From contig JAEUJY010000172.1 of the NCBI GenBank assembly GCA_016794525.1, positions 1 to 64,000 on the forward strand: a DNA stretch of 64,000 nt. Direction: 5' to 3'. The translations under genes and the position numbers were made by a program. Numbering within the stretch: the first letter of the stretch is position 1; each line of letters opens with the position of its first letter. The notes beneath the pieces were generated by a model, which saw nothing but the letters and a program-made list of their open reading frames with translations, was not told the DNA's origin and did no database searches. Below are positions 32,419-43,004 of the stretch, one piece after another. This DNA is from Myxococcales bacterium. GTDB lineage: Bacteria > Myxococcota_A > Polyangia > Haliangiales > Haliangiaceae.

Positions 32419-33282
32419 ATGCACAGAGTCGACATCACGCTCGACCAGCTGCGCGCGCTCGAGGCGCTGGCCCGCACCGGCACCTTCGCCGCCGCCGCCG
32501 CCGCGCTGGGCCGCGGCCACACCTCGGTGCTGTACCTGATCCGCACGCTCGAGGACGCGCTCGGCTTCGCGGTGGTCGACCGCAGCGGCTACCGCACGAC
32601 CTTGTCGGCCCACGGCCGGCGGGTGCTGGCCGGCGCGCGCGAGGTGCTGGCCGCCGAGGCCGAGCTGCACGCCGCGGTCCACGAGCTGCGCGCCGGCTGG
32701 GAGCCGACCTTGCGGGTGGTGTTCGACGGCATCGTCCCGATCGAGCCGCTCCTGCACGCCGTCGGGCAGCTCGCCCGCGAGCGGGTGCCGACGCAGATCG
32801 ACGTGCGGGCCGAGTTCCTGGCCGGCGTCGAGGACACCTTCGTCCGCTCGGCCGCCGACCTGATGATCGCGGTGGTGCCGCCGAGCGTGGCGCTGACCGC
32901 GGTGCCGCTGCCGGCGCTGCCGGCGTCGCTGGTCGCCCACCGCGATCACCCGCTGGCCCACGGCCGCCACGACACCAAGGCGCTGCGCCGCCACCTCCTG
33001 CTCACGGTGCGCGGCTCGGATCCGCGGCTCGAGCTGCCGACCGCGGCGATCGAGGCCCACGCCACGGTGCACCTCAACGACTTCGGGGCCAAGCGCGCCG
33101 CGGTGCTGGCCGGCATCGGCTACGGCTGGCTGCCCGACGCGCTGATCGCCGACGACCTGGCCCGCGGCCGGGTCCGCCGGATCGCCTGGACCCGGGCGTC
33201 GCGCCACCGCTTCGTGCCGCGGCTCTACCACCGCGGCCACCCCGGGCCGGCCGCCCGTCGGCTGATCGCCGCGATCGCCTGA
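32419..33282 (+). CDS. LysR-family transcriptional regulator
   Basis: 287 aa from ATG 32419; GTG 32410 is in frame and would add MHK. The N-terminal winged HTH is [48 protein letters not shown]. The LysR substrate domain follows from about 85. The position divergent to hmgA, with an inverted repeat between them, suggests it controls homogentisate/tyrosine catabolism. The inducer is unknown. Confidence 0.9.
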   Translation: MHRVDITLDQLRALEALARTGTFAAAAAALGRGHTSVLYLIRTLEDALGFAVVDRSGYRTTLSAHGRRVLAGAREVLAAEAELHAAVHELRAGWEPTLRVVFDGIVPIEPLLHAVGQLARERVPTQIDVRAEFLAGVEDTFVRSAADLMIAVVPPSVALTAVPLPALPASLVAHRDHPLAHGRHDTKALRRHLLLTVRGSDPRLELPTAAIEAHATVHLNDFGAKRAAVLAGIGYGWLPDALIADDLARGRVRRIAWTRASRHRFVPRLYHRGHPGPAARRLIAAIA

Positions 33283-33337
33283 CCGGCGGGCCCCGCGGCG
33301 CCCCGGACCGCCGCCGGCAGGCGTACACTGGGGCGGC

Positions 33338-34975
33338 GTGGCCGAACTCTCGACGACCCGTGGTCTGCGCCTGTGGCAGCGGTTCCACGTGCGGCTGTCG
33401 GCGATGTACGGCGGGCTGGTGCTGGCGGTGCTGCTCAGCGTGACCGGGTTCTTCTACCTGCGCGGCGTCGAGCGCGAGCTGGCGGCGCTGCAGGCGCGGC
33501 TGCGGATCGCCGCGATGACGCTGGCCGCGTCGACCTCGCCCGACGACGTGCTGGCGATCCGCGGCCCGGCCGACGTCGAGAGCCCGGCCTACCGCCGGCT
33601 GGCGGCGCGGTTCCGCGCGGTGGCCGCGGCCGAGCCCGACTTCAGCGACATCTACGTGTTCCGGCGCGGGCCGACCGCGGCCACGCTGATCTTCGTCATC
33701 GACGTCGTCATCATCGGCGACGCCGCGCCGGGCCAGCCCGGCGAGTCGTACGACGTCGGCAGCGCCCGGGCGATGCTGGCCGGCTTCGACCAGCCGACCG
33801 TCGAGGATCGCCCCTACCGCGACGCCTGGGGCAACGTCCTGTCGGGCTACGCACCGATCGTCGACGCCGACGGCCAGGCGGTGGCGATCGTCGGCGTCGA
33901 CGTGCGCGCCACGCGGCTGGCGGCGATCAAGCGCGAGGCGGCGGTGGTCGCGGTGGCGGTGCTGGCGGTGGCGATCGTCGCGCTGCTGCTGCTGGCGGCG
34001 GTCGTCGCCCGCAGCGTGCGCACGCCGCTGGCGCGGATGGTCGAGGCCACCAACGCGATCGCCGCCGGCCAGCTGTCGGTGCGGGCCAAGCTGCACCGCT
34101 CCGACGAGTTCGGCGTCGTCGGGCGCCACTTCGACGAGATGGCCCACGGGCTCGAGGAGCGCGAGTTCATCAAGGCGACGTTCGGCCAGTACGTCGCGCC
34201 CGAGGTGGTCGAGCGGATGTTGACCGATCGCTCGCACGCGGTGCGCGGGCAGCGCCGCCACGCCGCGGTGATGTTCGTCGACGTCCGCAAGTTCACGACG
34301 CTCTCCGAGGGGCTGGCGCCGGAGGAGGTCGTCGCGATGCTGAACGACTACCTCGACTGCATGACCACCGTCATCACCCGCCACGGCGGCCGCATCGACA
34401 AGTTCATCGGCGACGCGATCATGGCCGACTGGGGCGCGCTCGACGGCGGCGCCCGGCCCGAGGCGCCCGCGGTCGAGGCCGCGCTGGCGATGCTGGCCGC
34501 GCTGGGCACGTGGAACGCGGCGCGGGTCGCGCGCGGGGCCAAGCCGCTGGAGATCGGCATCGCGATCCACGCCGGCGACGTGGTGGCCGGCTCGATCGGC
34601 AGCGCCAAGAAGCTCGAGTACACCGTGATCGGCGACGCGGTGAACGTGGCCAGCCGGCTCGAGGGCCTGTGCAAGACCTACGGCGCGCGGCTGGTGGTGT
34701 CGGGGCCGACGGTCGTCGCCGCCGGCGTCGAGGCCCGCGCCCGCTGGCTCGACACGCTGGTGCTGCGCGGGCGCGCCGAGCCGACCGACGTCTACGAGGT
34801 GCTCACCGACGACGATCCGCGGCGGGCCTGGCTCGACGACTACCGGGCGGCGGTGGCGCTGGTGCGCGCCGGCGATCCCGGCGCCGCGGCGGCGCTGGCC
34901 GCGCTGGCCGGCCGGGGCGACGACGCCGCGGTCGCGTACCACCAGGCGCGGCTGGCCGGCGCCGCCGCGGAGTGA
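33338..34975 (+). CDS. class III adenylate/guanylate cyclase with HAMP and periplasmic sensor
   Basis: 545 aa, GTG 33338. Transmembrane helix 1 is near 25-45, a periplasmic sensor region runs about 50-205, transmembrane helix 2 about 210-232, then HAMP ([25 protein letters not shown]) and the cyclase catalytic domain (about 300-480). Metal Asp residues are in MFVDVRKFT and [25 protein letters not shown] carries the transition-state Asn/Arg region. It likely makes cAMP in response to an external cue. It is convergent with the carbonic anhydrase gene, 4 bp between stops. Confidence 0.92.
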   Translation: MAELSTTRGLRLWQRFHVRLSAMYGGLVLAVLLSVTGFFYLRGVERELAALQARLRIAAMTLAASTSPDDVLAIRGPADVESPAYRRLAARFRAVAAAEPDFSDIYVFRRGPTAATLIFVIDVVIIGDAAPGQPGESYDVGSARAMLAGFDQPTVEDRPYRDAWGNVLSGYAPIVDADGQAVAIVGVDVRATRLAAIKREAAVVAVAVLAVAIVALLLLAAVVARSVRTPLARMVEATNAIAAGQLSVRAKLHRSDEFGVVGRHFDEMAHGLEEREFIKATFGQYVAPEVVERMLTDRSHAVRGQRRHAAVMFVDVRKFTTLSEGLAPEEVVAMLNDYLDCMTTVITRHGGRIDKFIGDAIMADWGALDGGARPEAPAVEAALAMLAALGTWNAARVARGAKPLEIGIAIHAGDVVAGSIGSAKKLEYTVIGDAVNVASRLEGLCKTYGARLVVSGPTVVAAGVEARARWLDTLVLRGRAEPTDVYEVLTDDDPRRAWLDDYRAAVALVRAGDPGAAAALAALAGRGDDAAVAYHQARLAGAAAE

Positions 34976-34979
34976 TCGC

Positions 34980-35615
34980 CTAGGCGAACAGCCGGTACTC
35001 GGGCGGGATCTGGTCGGGCGAGCTGATCACCATGCCGAGGTCGCGGATCAGGCCGTCGCCGAGCGCGTAGATCCAGGCGTGGACGGTCAGCGACTGGCCG
35101 CGCTGCCAGGCGTCCTGGACGATCGTCGTGTGGCAGACGTTGGCGACCTGGGCCTCGACGTTGAGCTCGGCCAGGCGGTTGGCGCGCGCGTCGGGATCCT
35201 CGATCGCCGACAGCTCCTCGCGGTTCCACAGGTGGACGTCGCGGATGTGGCGCAGCCAGTTGTCGATCAGCCCCAGCCGCTGGGCCTGCATCGCCGCGCG
35301 CACGCCGCCGCAGCCGTAGTGGCCGCACACGATGACGTGCTTCACCTGCAGCACGTCGACCGCGTACTGCAGCACCGACAGGCAGTTGACGTCGGTGTGC
35401 TCGACGACGTTGGCGACGTTGCGGTGGACGAACAGCTCGCCCGAGGCCCGGCCGATGATCTCGTTGGGCGGCAGGCGGCTGTCCGAGCAGCCGATCCACA
35501 GGAGCTCGGGGCGCTGGATCGCCTCGAGGCGTTTGAAGTAGCCGGGGTCTTTGGCGACGGCGGCGGCCGCCCACTGGCGGTTGGCCGCGAAGCATTCATC
35601 GAGGAGGCGGCTCAT
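34980..35615 (-). CDS. beta-class carbonic anhydrase
   Basis: 211 aa from ATG 35615. Zn ligands: Cys in WIGCSDSRLPP, then His and Cys in VCGHYGCGGVRAA; the Asp/Arg dyad is in CSDSR. The length and the motifs LFVHRNVANVV and HAWIYALGDGLI match Can-type proteobacterial enzymes. It interconverts CO2 and bicarbonate in the cytoplasm. Confidence 0.95.
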   Translation of the reverse strand: MSRLLDECFAANRQWAAAAVAKDPGYFKRLEAIQRPELLWIGCSDSRLPPNEIIGRASGELFVHRNVANVVEHTDVNCLSVLQYAVDVLQVKHVIVCGHYGCGGVRAAMQAQRLGLIDNWLRHIRDVHLWNREELSAIEDPDARANRLAELNVEAQVANVCHTTIVQDAWQRGQSLTVHAWIYALGDGLIRDLGMVISSPDQIPPEYRLFA

Positions 35616-35751
35616 CGGCGACCCTGTAGCACGAAGCCGGGGTCCCCCGCTCGCGGCCGGATACCCCGCGCAAGGTCTTGAAAGCACGTGGCGTCACTGG
35701 CTGAACGCGGGCGTTCGCTTTCGCGCCGGGCTGTGGTAACCACGCGGCCCC

Positions 35752-37125
35752 ATGCAGGTCCGCATCGAAGACGTGTCCCCGGTCGAGAAGAAGCTGTTCG
35801 TCGAGGTCCCGTGGCAGACGGTGGCCGATCGCCTGAACGTCGCCTACCGCGAGCTCGGCAAGGGCGTGTCCCTGCGCGGCTTCCGCAAGGGCAAGGCGCC
35901 GCGCTCGGTGCTCGAGCAGATCTACGCGCCGCGGGTCCACGCCGACGTGGCCGAGCAGCTGATCCGCGAGTCGTTCTTCACCGCCAACCGCGAGCACGGC
36001 CTCGGCGCGGTCGCCGAGCCGCGCGACCTCGAGGGCGCGCAGATCAAGCGCGGCGAGCCGTTCGCGTACGCCGCGATCGTCGAGATCAAGGGCGACGTCC
36101 AGCCGGCCGGCTACGAGGGCCTGGCGATCGAGCGCCGCAAGCTCGCCGTGCCCGAGGCCGAGGTCGACAAGGCCCTCGAGCAGCTGCGCAAGGAGCACAC
36201 CGAGCTGGTCCCGATCGAGGGCCGCGAGGTGACCGCCGCCGGCGACGTCGTGATCGCCAGCATCGTCGGCACGATCGGCGAGCACCCGGTGAACCAGCCG
36301 CGCTTCGGGGTCGACCTCGACGACGCCGAGCGCGAGCCGCTGCCCGGCATGCGCGCCGCGCTGACCGGCCTGCCGTTCGCGACCAAGGATCACGCGATCG
36401 AGATCGCGATCCCGGCCGACCACGCCGACGACAACCTCAAGGGCCGCACCGCGCAGCTGACCGCGACGATCGTCGAGGTCCGCGCCAAGAACGTGCCCGA
36501 GCTCAACGACGACTTCGCCAAGGACACCGGCAAGGCCGAGACCATCGACGGCCTGCGCGCCGCGATCCGCGCCGACCTCGAGGCGCGCGAGAACTCGATC
36601 ATCACGCAGGAGGCGCGGCAGAACGCGCTGCGCGCGCTGGTGAAGGCCAACCAGATCCCAGTGGCCCAGAGCCTGGTCGATCGCGCCGTCTTCAACCAGT
36701 ACAACCGGCTGCGCCAGATGCTGGGCATGCCGCCGGACCGCGAGGGCCAGGGCCTCAACGCCGAGCTGGTGGCCAAGATGGCCCCGGGCGGCGCCGACGA
36801 GGTGCGCGGCCAGCTCCTGCTCGAGGCGATCGCCGAGAAGGAGAGCATCACGGTCGCCGAGAACGAGGTCGACCTGCAGGTGGCGATGGCGGCCAAGGCC
36901 AAGAACCAGGCGCCGCAGAAGCTCAAGGCCGAGTGGGCCAAGGACGGCCGCCTCGACAACGCCCGCTGGTCGCTGCGCCAGGACAAGGTGCTCGACTTCC
37001 TGGTGAGCAAGGCCACCGTGACCGAGGTCGAGAAGCTGTCGGAGCCGGTCGGCGCCGAGCTGCCGAGCGCGCCGGTCGGCCACGACGAGCCGGGCCACGT
37101 CCACGGCCCCGACTGCGACCACTGA
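35752..37125 (+). CDS. tig: trigger factor with His/Cys-rich C-terminal tail
   Basis: 457 aa. The N-terminal ribosome-binding domain has GFRKGKAPRSVLEQ (about 40-55). The PPIase (FKBP-like) domain spans about 155-250, and the chaperone arms follow to about 430. It catalyses prolyl isomerisation and holds nascent chains at the ribosome exit. The last 14 residues include GHVHGPDCDH, a probable metal-binding extension not typical of the family. clpPX follow, but with an inverted gene inserted between. Confidence 0.94.
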   Translation: MQVRIEDVSPVEKKLFVEVPWQTVADRLNVAYRELGKGVSLRGFRKGKAPRSVLEQIYAPRVHADVAEQLIRESFFTANREHGLGAVAEPRDLEGAQIKRGEPFAYAAIVEIKGDVQPAGYEGLAIERRKLAVPEAEVDKALEQLRKEHTELVPIEGREVTAAGDVVIASIVGTIGEHPVNQPRFGVDLDDAEREPLPGMRAALTGLPFATKDHAIEIAIPADHADDNLKGRTAQLTATIVEVRAKNVPELNDDFAKDTGKAETIDGLRAAIRADLEARENSIITQEARQNALRALVKANQIPVAQSLVDRAVFNQYNRLRQMLGMPPDREGQGLNAELVAKMAPGGADEVRGQLLLEAIAEKESITVAENEVDLQVAMAAKAKNQAPQKLKAEWAKDGRLDNARWSLRQDKVLDFLVSKATVTEVEKLSEPVGAELPSAPVGHDEPGHVHGPDCDH

Positions 37126-37132
37126 GACCCTC

Positions 37133-37283
37133 GAGGGTCTTTCGCAAAGACCCTCCCCCACAAGACGTGGGGCCCCCACCCGAAACGCGAGATCCCACAT
37201 CACGGGGCCCCCACCCGAGACGGCTGTCCGCGTGGCCGCCCGGGAGGTGCGTGGCGGTCGGGCGGGTGGAGCGGCGTGAACCG
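37133..37283 (+). repeat. dispersed two-hairpin intergenic element, copy A (longest)
   Basis: It begins 7 bp past the tig stop. Hairpin 1 is GAGGGTCTTT-CGC-AAAGACCCTC (37133-37155), hairpin 2 CCCCAC/GTGGGG, and the core CCCGAAACGCGAGATCCCAC (37179-37198). A second CCCACCCGAGACGG repeat then leads to the CTGTCCGCGTGGCC...CGGTCGGGCGGGT...GCGGCGTGAACC block (37217-37283) shared with copy B. It unites the two partial forms seen in the other copies. Confidence 0.8.
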
Positions 37284-37324
37284 GAGCGTGTCGACGACGG
37301 CGATGTCGCGACACGGCGTTGCGG

Positions 37325-38188
37325 TCAGGCGCGGGGGCGGCGGCGGCGGGTGGCGAGCCAGGCGAGGACGAGGCCGAGGGCGGCGGGAGGGAGCGGCCGG
37401 TTGGTCGCGCAGCCGCCGGTGAGCTCGGTGGCGCCGCCGCCGTCGGCGCAGTCGGTGTCGTCGATGGCGGCGCACCCGGCGGGGCAGCAGCCGTCGTCGT
37501 CGACGCAGGCGGTGATCGCCACCGGGGCGCAGGCGGCGGTGCACGCGGCGGCGCTGCCCGAGAGCGTGTTGACGGCGCAGGCGTCGCCGCTGGCGGCGCA
37601 GCTGGTGGGGCAGCTCGCGCCGTCGCAGGTCTCGCCGGCGTCGACCGCACCGTTGCCGCAATTCGCGCTGGGCGCGCCGGGCGCGAACTCGATCGCCACG
37701 CCGGTGAAGCCGCCGTTGGTGAGGCCGGTCTGCGACTGCGGCGCGGCGCCCTTCACGAACGTGAACGTGCCCTGGGCGTTCTGCGCCGCGGTCGACGCGT
37801 TGCTGTCGGCCAGCTCCATGCGGATCGTGTACGTGCCGTCGGGGATCTCGGTGCCGGCCCGGCTGGTGAGGTCCCAGGTCCGGGTCAGCGCGCCGGTGTG
37901 GCTGGCGCGGGTGGCGCCGGACACCGCGTCGGTGTCGGCGTTGCCGGCCTTGGCGATCCACCCGACGAGGTGGCTCTTGCGGGTCGCCGCGTAGCGATCG
38001 ATCGTCCGCACGAAGTTGCCGGCCGCGTCCTCGACCCACACCGCGACGATGTTGCGCGGCGCGTACGGCCCGCCGTGCGGCTGCGTGGTGTAGGTGATCG
38101 TCAGTGAGCCCGCCGCCCCCGCCGGTGGAGCGGCGAGCCCCAGCGCGATCGTGGCGAGCGCGGTGACCAGCGAGGTGCGGAGCATCAT
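37325..38188 (-). CDS. DUF2271 secreted protein with Cys-rich repeat and MYXO-CTERM-like tail
   Basis: 287 aa starting MM at 38188. Signal peptide ends PAGAAG. The DUF2271 domain (about 25-145) has [40 protein letters not shown] and TWDL. A Cys-rich segment with [18 protein letters not shown] follows, a repeat class common in Myxococcota. The end has GGC, a hydrophobic helix and RRRR, as in MYXO-CTERM sorting tails. It is probably processed and surface-anchored. It lies inverted between tig and clpP. Confidence 0.85.
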   Translation of the reverse strand: MMLRTSLVTALATIALGLAAPPAGAAGSLTITYTTQPHGGPYAPRNIVAVWVEDAAGNFVRTIDRYAATRKSHLVGWIAKAGNADTDAVSGATRASHTGALTRTWDLTSRAGTEIPDGTYTIRMELADSNASTAAQNAQGTFTFVKGAAPQSQTGLTNGGFTGVAIEFAPGAPSANCGNGAVDAGETCDGASCPTSCAASGDACAVNTLSGSAAACTAACAPVAITACVDDDGCCPAGCAAIDDTDCADGGGATELTGGCATNRPLPPAALGLVLAWLATRRRRPRA

Positions 38189-38389
38189 GGGGCTGGACAC
38201 TGCAACCCGGTGGCCAGCGCCAACCCCGTGATCGCAGAAGGCTCGCTGTACGAACGTTGCACGATCGGGCTGGGGGGCGCGGGGCGGCCGGCCCCGGCCC
38301 CGGCGCGATCCGGCCCCCGGATCCCACCCGAAAGGGCAGGCGGCGGTCGCGTTGCGCCGAGGCCGGCTGCCCCGTACAGTCGGGGCCAG

Positions 38390-39004
38390 ATGGACATCAA
38401 GAACTACCTGATCCCGACGGTCATCGAGCAGACCCACCGGGGCGAGCGCGGCTGGGACATCTTCTCGCGCCTGCTCAAGGAGCGGATCATCTTCCTCGGG
38501 TCGGGCATCAACGACGACGTCGCCAACGTCGTCATCGCCCAGCTCCTGTTCTTGGAGTCCGAGGATCCGGACAAGGACATCATGATCTACATCAACTCGC
38601 CGGGCGGTCACGTCACGGCGGGCATGGCGATCTTCGACACGATGCAGCACGTCCGCTGCGACGTGGCGACCATCTGCATGGGCCAGGCGGCGTCGATGGG
38701 CTCGTTCCTGCTCGCCGCCGGCACCAAGGGCAAGCGCTACGCGCTGCCCAACTCGCGGATCATGATCCACCAGCCCCTCGCCGGCTTCCAGGGGCAGGCC
38801 ACCGAGATCGAGATCCACGCGCGCGAGCTGCTCAAGACCCGCGACAACCTCAACCGGCTCCTCGCCAAGCACACCGGCCAGCCGATCGAGAAGATCCAGC
38901 AGGACACCGAGCGCGATTACTTCATGAGCGCCGAGGAGGCCAAGACGTACGGCCTCATCGACGAGGTGTTCATCCGCAAGAAGGTCGAGAAGGACGCCAA
39001 GTAA
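38390..39004 (+). CDS. clpP: ATP-dependent Clp protease proteolytic subunit
   Basis: 204 aa, ATG 38390. Catalytic Ser lies in [11 protein letters not shown] and His in IMIHQPLAG, with the Asp in [17 protein letters not shown]. The N-terminal axial loop [22 protein letters not shown] is intact. It forms the tetradecameric protease chamber that pairs with ClpX, encoded 12 bp downstream. Confidence 0.98.
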   Translation: MDIKNYLIPTVIEQTHRGERGWDIFSRLLKERIIFLGSGINDDVANVVIAQLLFLESEDPDKDIMIYINSPGGHVTAGMAIFDTMQHVRCDVATICMGQAASMGSFLLAAGTKGKRYALPNSRIMIHQPLAGFQGQATEIEIHARELLKTRDNLNRLLAKHTGQPIEKIQQDTERDYFMSAEEAKTYGLIDEVFIRKKVEKDAK

Positions 39005-39016
39005 GGGCCCACGGTC

Positions 39017-40276
<1,260 letters not shown>

Positions 40277-40329
40277 GTGGGGCGGGCGGCGGGTTGCGAC
40301 GAGTCGGCGGGACGCGGCATCGTGTCGCC

Positions 40330-40794
40330 ATGCCGAAGATCGACGCCGAGACCGCGCCGCGCGGGCAGGGCAGCCGCTACCCCGCGCCATTCGACGTGCC
40401 GTGCCGTGAGCGGCGCTGGCTGAAGCTGGGCGACGCCGCCGGGCTGACCCAGTTCGGGGTCAACCTGGTGACGCTGCCGCCGGGCGTGTGGTCGAGTCAG
40501 CGCCACTGGCACTCGCGCGAGGACGAGTTCGTCTACGTCGTCAGCGGCGAGCTGGTGCTGGTGACCGACGCCGGCGAGCAGGTGCTGCGGCCGGGCGACA
40601 GCGCCGGGTTCCCGGCGGGCACGAAGGACGGCCACTGCCTGCAGAACCGCAGCGCGGCCGACGCGTCGTTCCTGGTGGTCGGGTCGCGCGACGACGCCGA
40701 CGCCGGCGAGTACCCGGACATCGACCTGCAGTTCTTGCCCGGGCGCTACAGCGGCGGCGGCGGCTACGCGCGCAAGGACGGGACGCGGTACTGA
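40330..40794 (+). CDS. cupin-domain protein
   Basis: 154 aa, ATG 40330. Single cupin-2 domain: [19 protein letters not shown] (motif 1, His-x-His and Glu) and [21 protein letters not shown] (motif 2 with His). It is a probable metal-binding small-molecule enzyme or sensor. Substrate unknown. It follows clpX by 53 bp, probably its own unit. Confidence 0.85.
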   Translation: MPKIDAETAPRGQGSRYPAPFDVPCRERRWLKLGDAAGLTQFGVNLVTLPPGVWSSQRHWHSREDEFVYVVSGELVLVTDAGEQVLRPGDSAGFPAGTKDGHCLQNRSAADASFLVVGSRDDADAGEYPDIDLQFLPGRYSGGGGYARKDGTRY

Positions 40795-40859
40795 TCGCGC
40801 GAGCTAGCGGCGCGCCCGCGGCCGGTGTCGTGAGCCGCCCTCGCCGGACGGACGACGCG

Positions 40860-41045
40860 GTGCGCCGGCGCCGTCCTGCATGACGTGCGCGTCGCATGGC
40901 CTGGCGCCGCCGGCCCCATCGGGGGCGCTGCTGGCGGGCTTGCACGAGGGCGTCCTCGAACCACGCGGCGACCCCGCCGGTGTCGTCGCGCTCCGTCACG
41001 GTCACGACGTCACCGGCCTCTCGAGGTTGGACTGTTACCAGCCTC
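40860..41045 (-). pseudogene. short remnant of an IS481-type transposase N-terminus
   Basis: Translating the minus strand from 41045 gives VTVQPREAGDVVTVTERDD ... VAAWFEDALVQARQQRPRWG, which matches the start of the larger remnant beside it, then diverges. There is no integrase core. It is a truncated second copy of the same element and shares a perfect 30-bp sequence with the larger copy (41011-41040). Confidence 0.7.
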
Positions 41046-41099
41046 CACCTGAACAGACTCGGTGATCCCTGACGTCCGCGCTCGCGGAACGCGGGACTG

Positions 41100-41812
41100 T
41101 GGCAGCCGGCACGGCGACCACGGCGAAGTCGCGCGGCCGAGCCCGCGCCAGCGGGCTCACAGCCGCGAGCGCCCCGTCGAGCGAGCGGTATAGCGGCGCT
41201 CCCGGGCCGGCGACATCTCGCCGGCGAGGGCGGTCGAGATGAACACGCGCCGTCGGTCCCAGCGGATGAATCCACGCTTGTCGACCGGGGGGCCATCGGG
41301 GGCCTTGTCGGCGCTCGTAGGTGTACGCGTACCGGAAGTGCTCGAAGACGCGCTGCGGGGCACGTGCGTGCTCGGCCGGCTCCCGCTCGAGCTCGGCCAG
41401 CGTCCGGGGCTCCATCGCTCGCCGGACCTGTCTTCCGTCGGGCCGGCTGAGCGCGGCGCACGCCACCAAGTACCGGCTGAACGCGTCGGTGATGGTCAAC
41501 GCGTGCGCCAGCGGAGCGGAGTGCTCTGGCGTGCAGCGCCGACGTCGTCGCGGTCGCACCAGACCGTTGCGCCGGATGATGAGCGCAAACGTGCTCACCG
41601 ACGGCAAGTCGGCCTTGGGGTTGGCGCGGAGCATGGCCTGCCCCAGCTTCCGTGGCCCCCACCTGGGGCGCTGCTTGCGCGCGTGCACGATGGCGTCCTC
41701 GAGCCAGCCGGCCACGGCCCGTGGGCTGTGGTGCGGCCGACTCGAACGATCGTCGAGCTCGCAGCCCGCCATGAAGTCACCGGCCTCTCGAGGTTGGACT
41801 GTTACCAACCTC
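41100..41812 (-). pseudogene. decayed IS481-family transposase
   Basis: Minus-strand reading from about 41808 gives the HTH-side motif RPRWGPRKLGQAMLRANPKADLPSVSTF and IIRRNGLVRPRRRRR, then ALTITDAFSRYLVACAAL from the DDE core. It jumps to a C-terminal-like block (LAELEREPAEHARAPQRVFEHFRYAY). A later piece, GFIRWDRRRVFISTALAGE, is in another frame. The W-x-x-DF start of the core and the catalytic Asp/Glu region are deleted, so this copy cannot transpose. Confidence 0.78.
41778..41807. repeat. 30-bp direct repeat (second copy at 41011-41040)
   Basis: The sequence starting CACCGGCCTCTCGAGG and ending ACTGTTACCA is identical at 41011-41040 and 41778-41807. It corresponds to the 5' coding end of the two IS481-type remnants and may include the element terminus. 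The spacing of 767 bp marks the length of one decayed copy. Confidence 0.85.
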
Positions 41813-41880
41813 TATAGACCGGACCCCCGTGACGGGGCCTTGACGAATGGGGCGGTCGTTGCTATCTATGCCGTATTCAA

Positions 41881-42612
41881 ATGGGGCCGCCACGCTGCCG
41901 CCGCACGCCGGTCCAGCTCACGCTGGAGCAGGCACGTCGCCCCACGGGGCATGGCGGCTGGCGTCCCGGCGCCGGTCGGCCGAAGGGCCGCGCCACCTGC
42001 TCCCACCAGGCCCGGCCGCGGTTCCCGGCGTCGGTGCCGCTGCACGTCACGCTCAAGCTCGCCGCCGGCGTGCCGTCGTTCCGCCGCGCCGCGACGATGC
42101 GCGTCGTCCGCGCCGCCATCGCCGCCGGTGGTCACCGCGGCGACTTCCGCGTCGTCCACTACAACGTCCTCGGCGACCACCTCCACCTCGTCGTCGAGGC
42201 CGCCGGCGCCGCCGCGCTCGCCCGCGGCATGCAGGGCCTGTCGGTCCGCCTCGCCCGCCGCGTCAACGCGCTGCTCGGCCGCCGTGGGCGCCTGCTGGCC
42301 CAGCGCTACCACGCGCGCCCGCTGCGCACGCCGACCGAGGTGCGCAACGCCGTCCGCTACGTGCTGCTCAACGCCAGACACCACGGCGCCGAGCGCGGCG
42401 CCGTGATGGCGCGCGGCTGGGTCGATCCGTACTCGAGCGCGCTGTGGTTCGACGGCTGGAAGGCCGCGATCCGCACCGACGCTCCGTGGCTTCGCGCGCT
42501 GGCGAAGGAGGGCCGCCCCACCGCCGATCCGCACACCTGGCTGCTCGCCATCGGCTGGCGTCGCGGCGGCGGTCTCATCGACATCGACGACGTCCCGGGG
42601 CCTGCACCCTGA
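41881..42612 (+). CDS. REP-associated-type Y1 (IS200-like) transposase
   Basis: 243 aa, ATG 41881. The Y1_Tnp domain has FPASVPLHVTLKLA, the HUH metal motif in GDHLHLVVEA, RLARRVNALLGRRGRLLAQRYHARPL, and VRNAVRYVLLNARHHG near the catalytic region. The N-terminus has a GHGGWRPGAGRPKG linker common to this family in Myxococcota. RAYTs are domesticated single-strand transposases acting on REP-type palindromes. REP-like repeats lie 55 bp downstream. It appears intact. Confidence 0.82.
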   Translation: MGPPRCRRTPVQLTLEQARRPTGHGGWRPGAGRPKGRATCSHQARPRFPASVPLHVTLKLAAGVPSFRRAATMRVVRAAIAAGGHRGDFRVVHYNVLGDHLHLVVEAAGAAALARGMQGLSVRLARRVNALLGRRGRLLAQRYHARPLRTPTEVRNAVRYVLLNARHHGAERGAVMARGWVDPYSSALWFDGWKAAIRTDAPWLRALAKEGRPTADPHTWLLAIGWRRGGGLIDIDDVPGPAP

Positions 42613-42666
42613 GCTGGTGCGGGCGCGAGGCGACGCGGGGGCGGCATGTGGGCGCTGTCCGGGAGT

Positions 42667-42724
42667 GGCCGGATCCCGGACGAGAATGGCCGGATTCCGG
42701 ACGATTTGTCCGGCAAACCGGACA
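42667..42724 (+). repeat. REP-like repeats downstream of the Y1 transposase
   Basis: Two 21-bp near-identical direct repeats (42667-42687 and 42688-42708) share GGCCGGAT(C/T)CCGGACGA. A hairpin TGTCCGG-CAAA-CCGGACA follows (42707-42724). Each unit holds a CCGG-N3-CCGG-type mini-palindrome. This arrangement next to a RAYT gene resembles cognate REP sequences. Confidence 0.65.
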
Positions 42725-42789
42725 GACGCGACGAGGTTCTCGAGGGTTGCGACGGGCACGCAACGTGCTCTTGTCGCGGCGTGGGAGGT

Positions 42790-42995
42790 GGACGGGGTCG
42801 GAGACGGGGACGGGGATGGGGACGGTGAGCGGGGACGGGGACGGGGACGGTGAGCGGGGACGGTGAACGGTGACGGTGACGGGATCGGGGACGGGGACGG
42901 GGACGGGGACGGGGACGGGGACGGGATCGGGGACGGGGACGGGATCGGGGACGGGATCGGGATCGGGATCGGTGACGGGATCGGGGGCCGGGGCT
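42790..42995 (+). repeat. GGGGAC/GGGATC hexanucleotide array between convergent genes
   Basis: About 200 bp of GGGGAC, GGGATC and GGTGAC/GGTGAGC units fill most of the 392-bp gap between the Y1 transposase and the HD-domain gene, which are convergent. The same GGGGAC and GGGATC units occur in the 13.6-kb array. The rest of the gap holds only the REP-like repeats. Confidence 0.9.
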
Positions 42996-43004
42996 CTTTG
43001 ACAA

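Noticed and set aside
37133-37155. Considered a standard Rho-independent terminator only
   Set aside because: No T-run follows, and the downstream sequence is conserved with three other loci, so it is better described as part of a dispersed element that may also terminate.
41100-41812. Considered an intact IS481 transposase
   Set aside because: The open frame joins N- and C-terminal motifs across deletions of the DDE core, and the terminal block is in a different frame.
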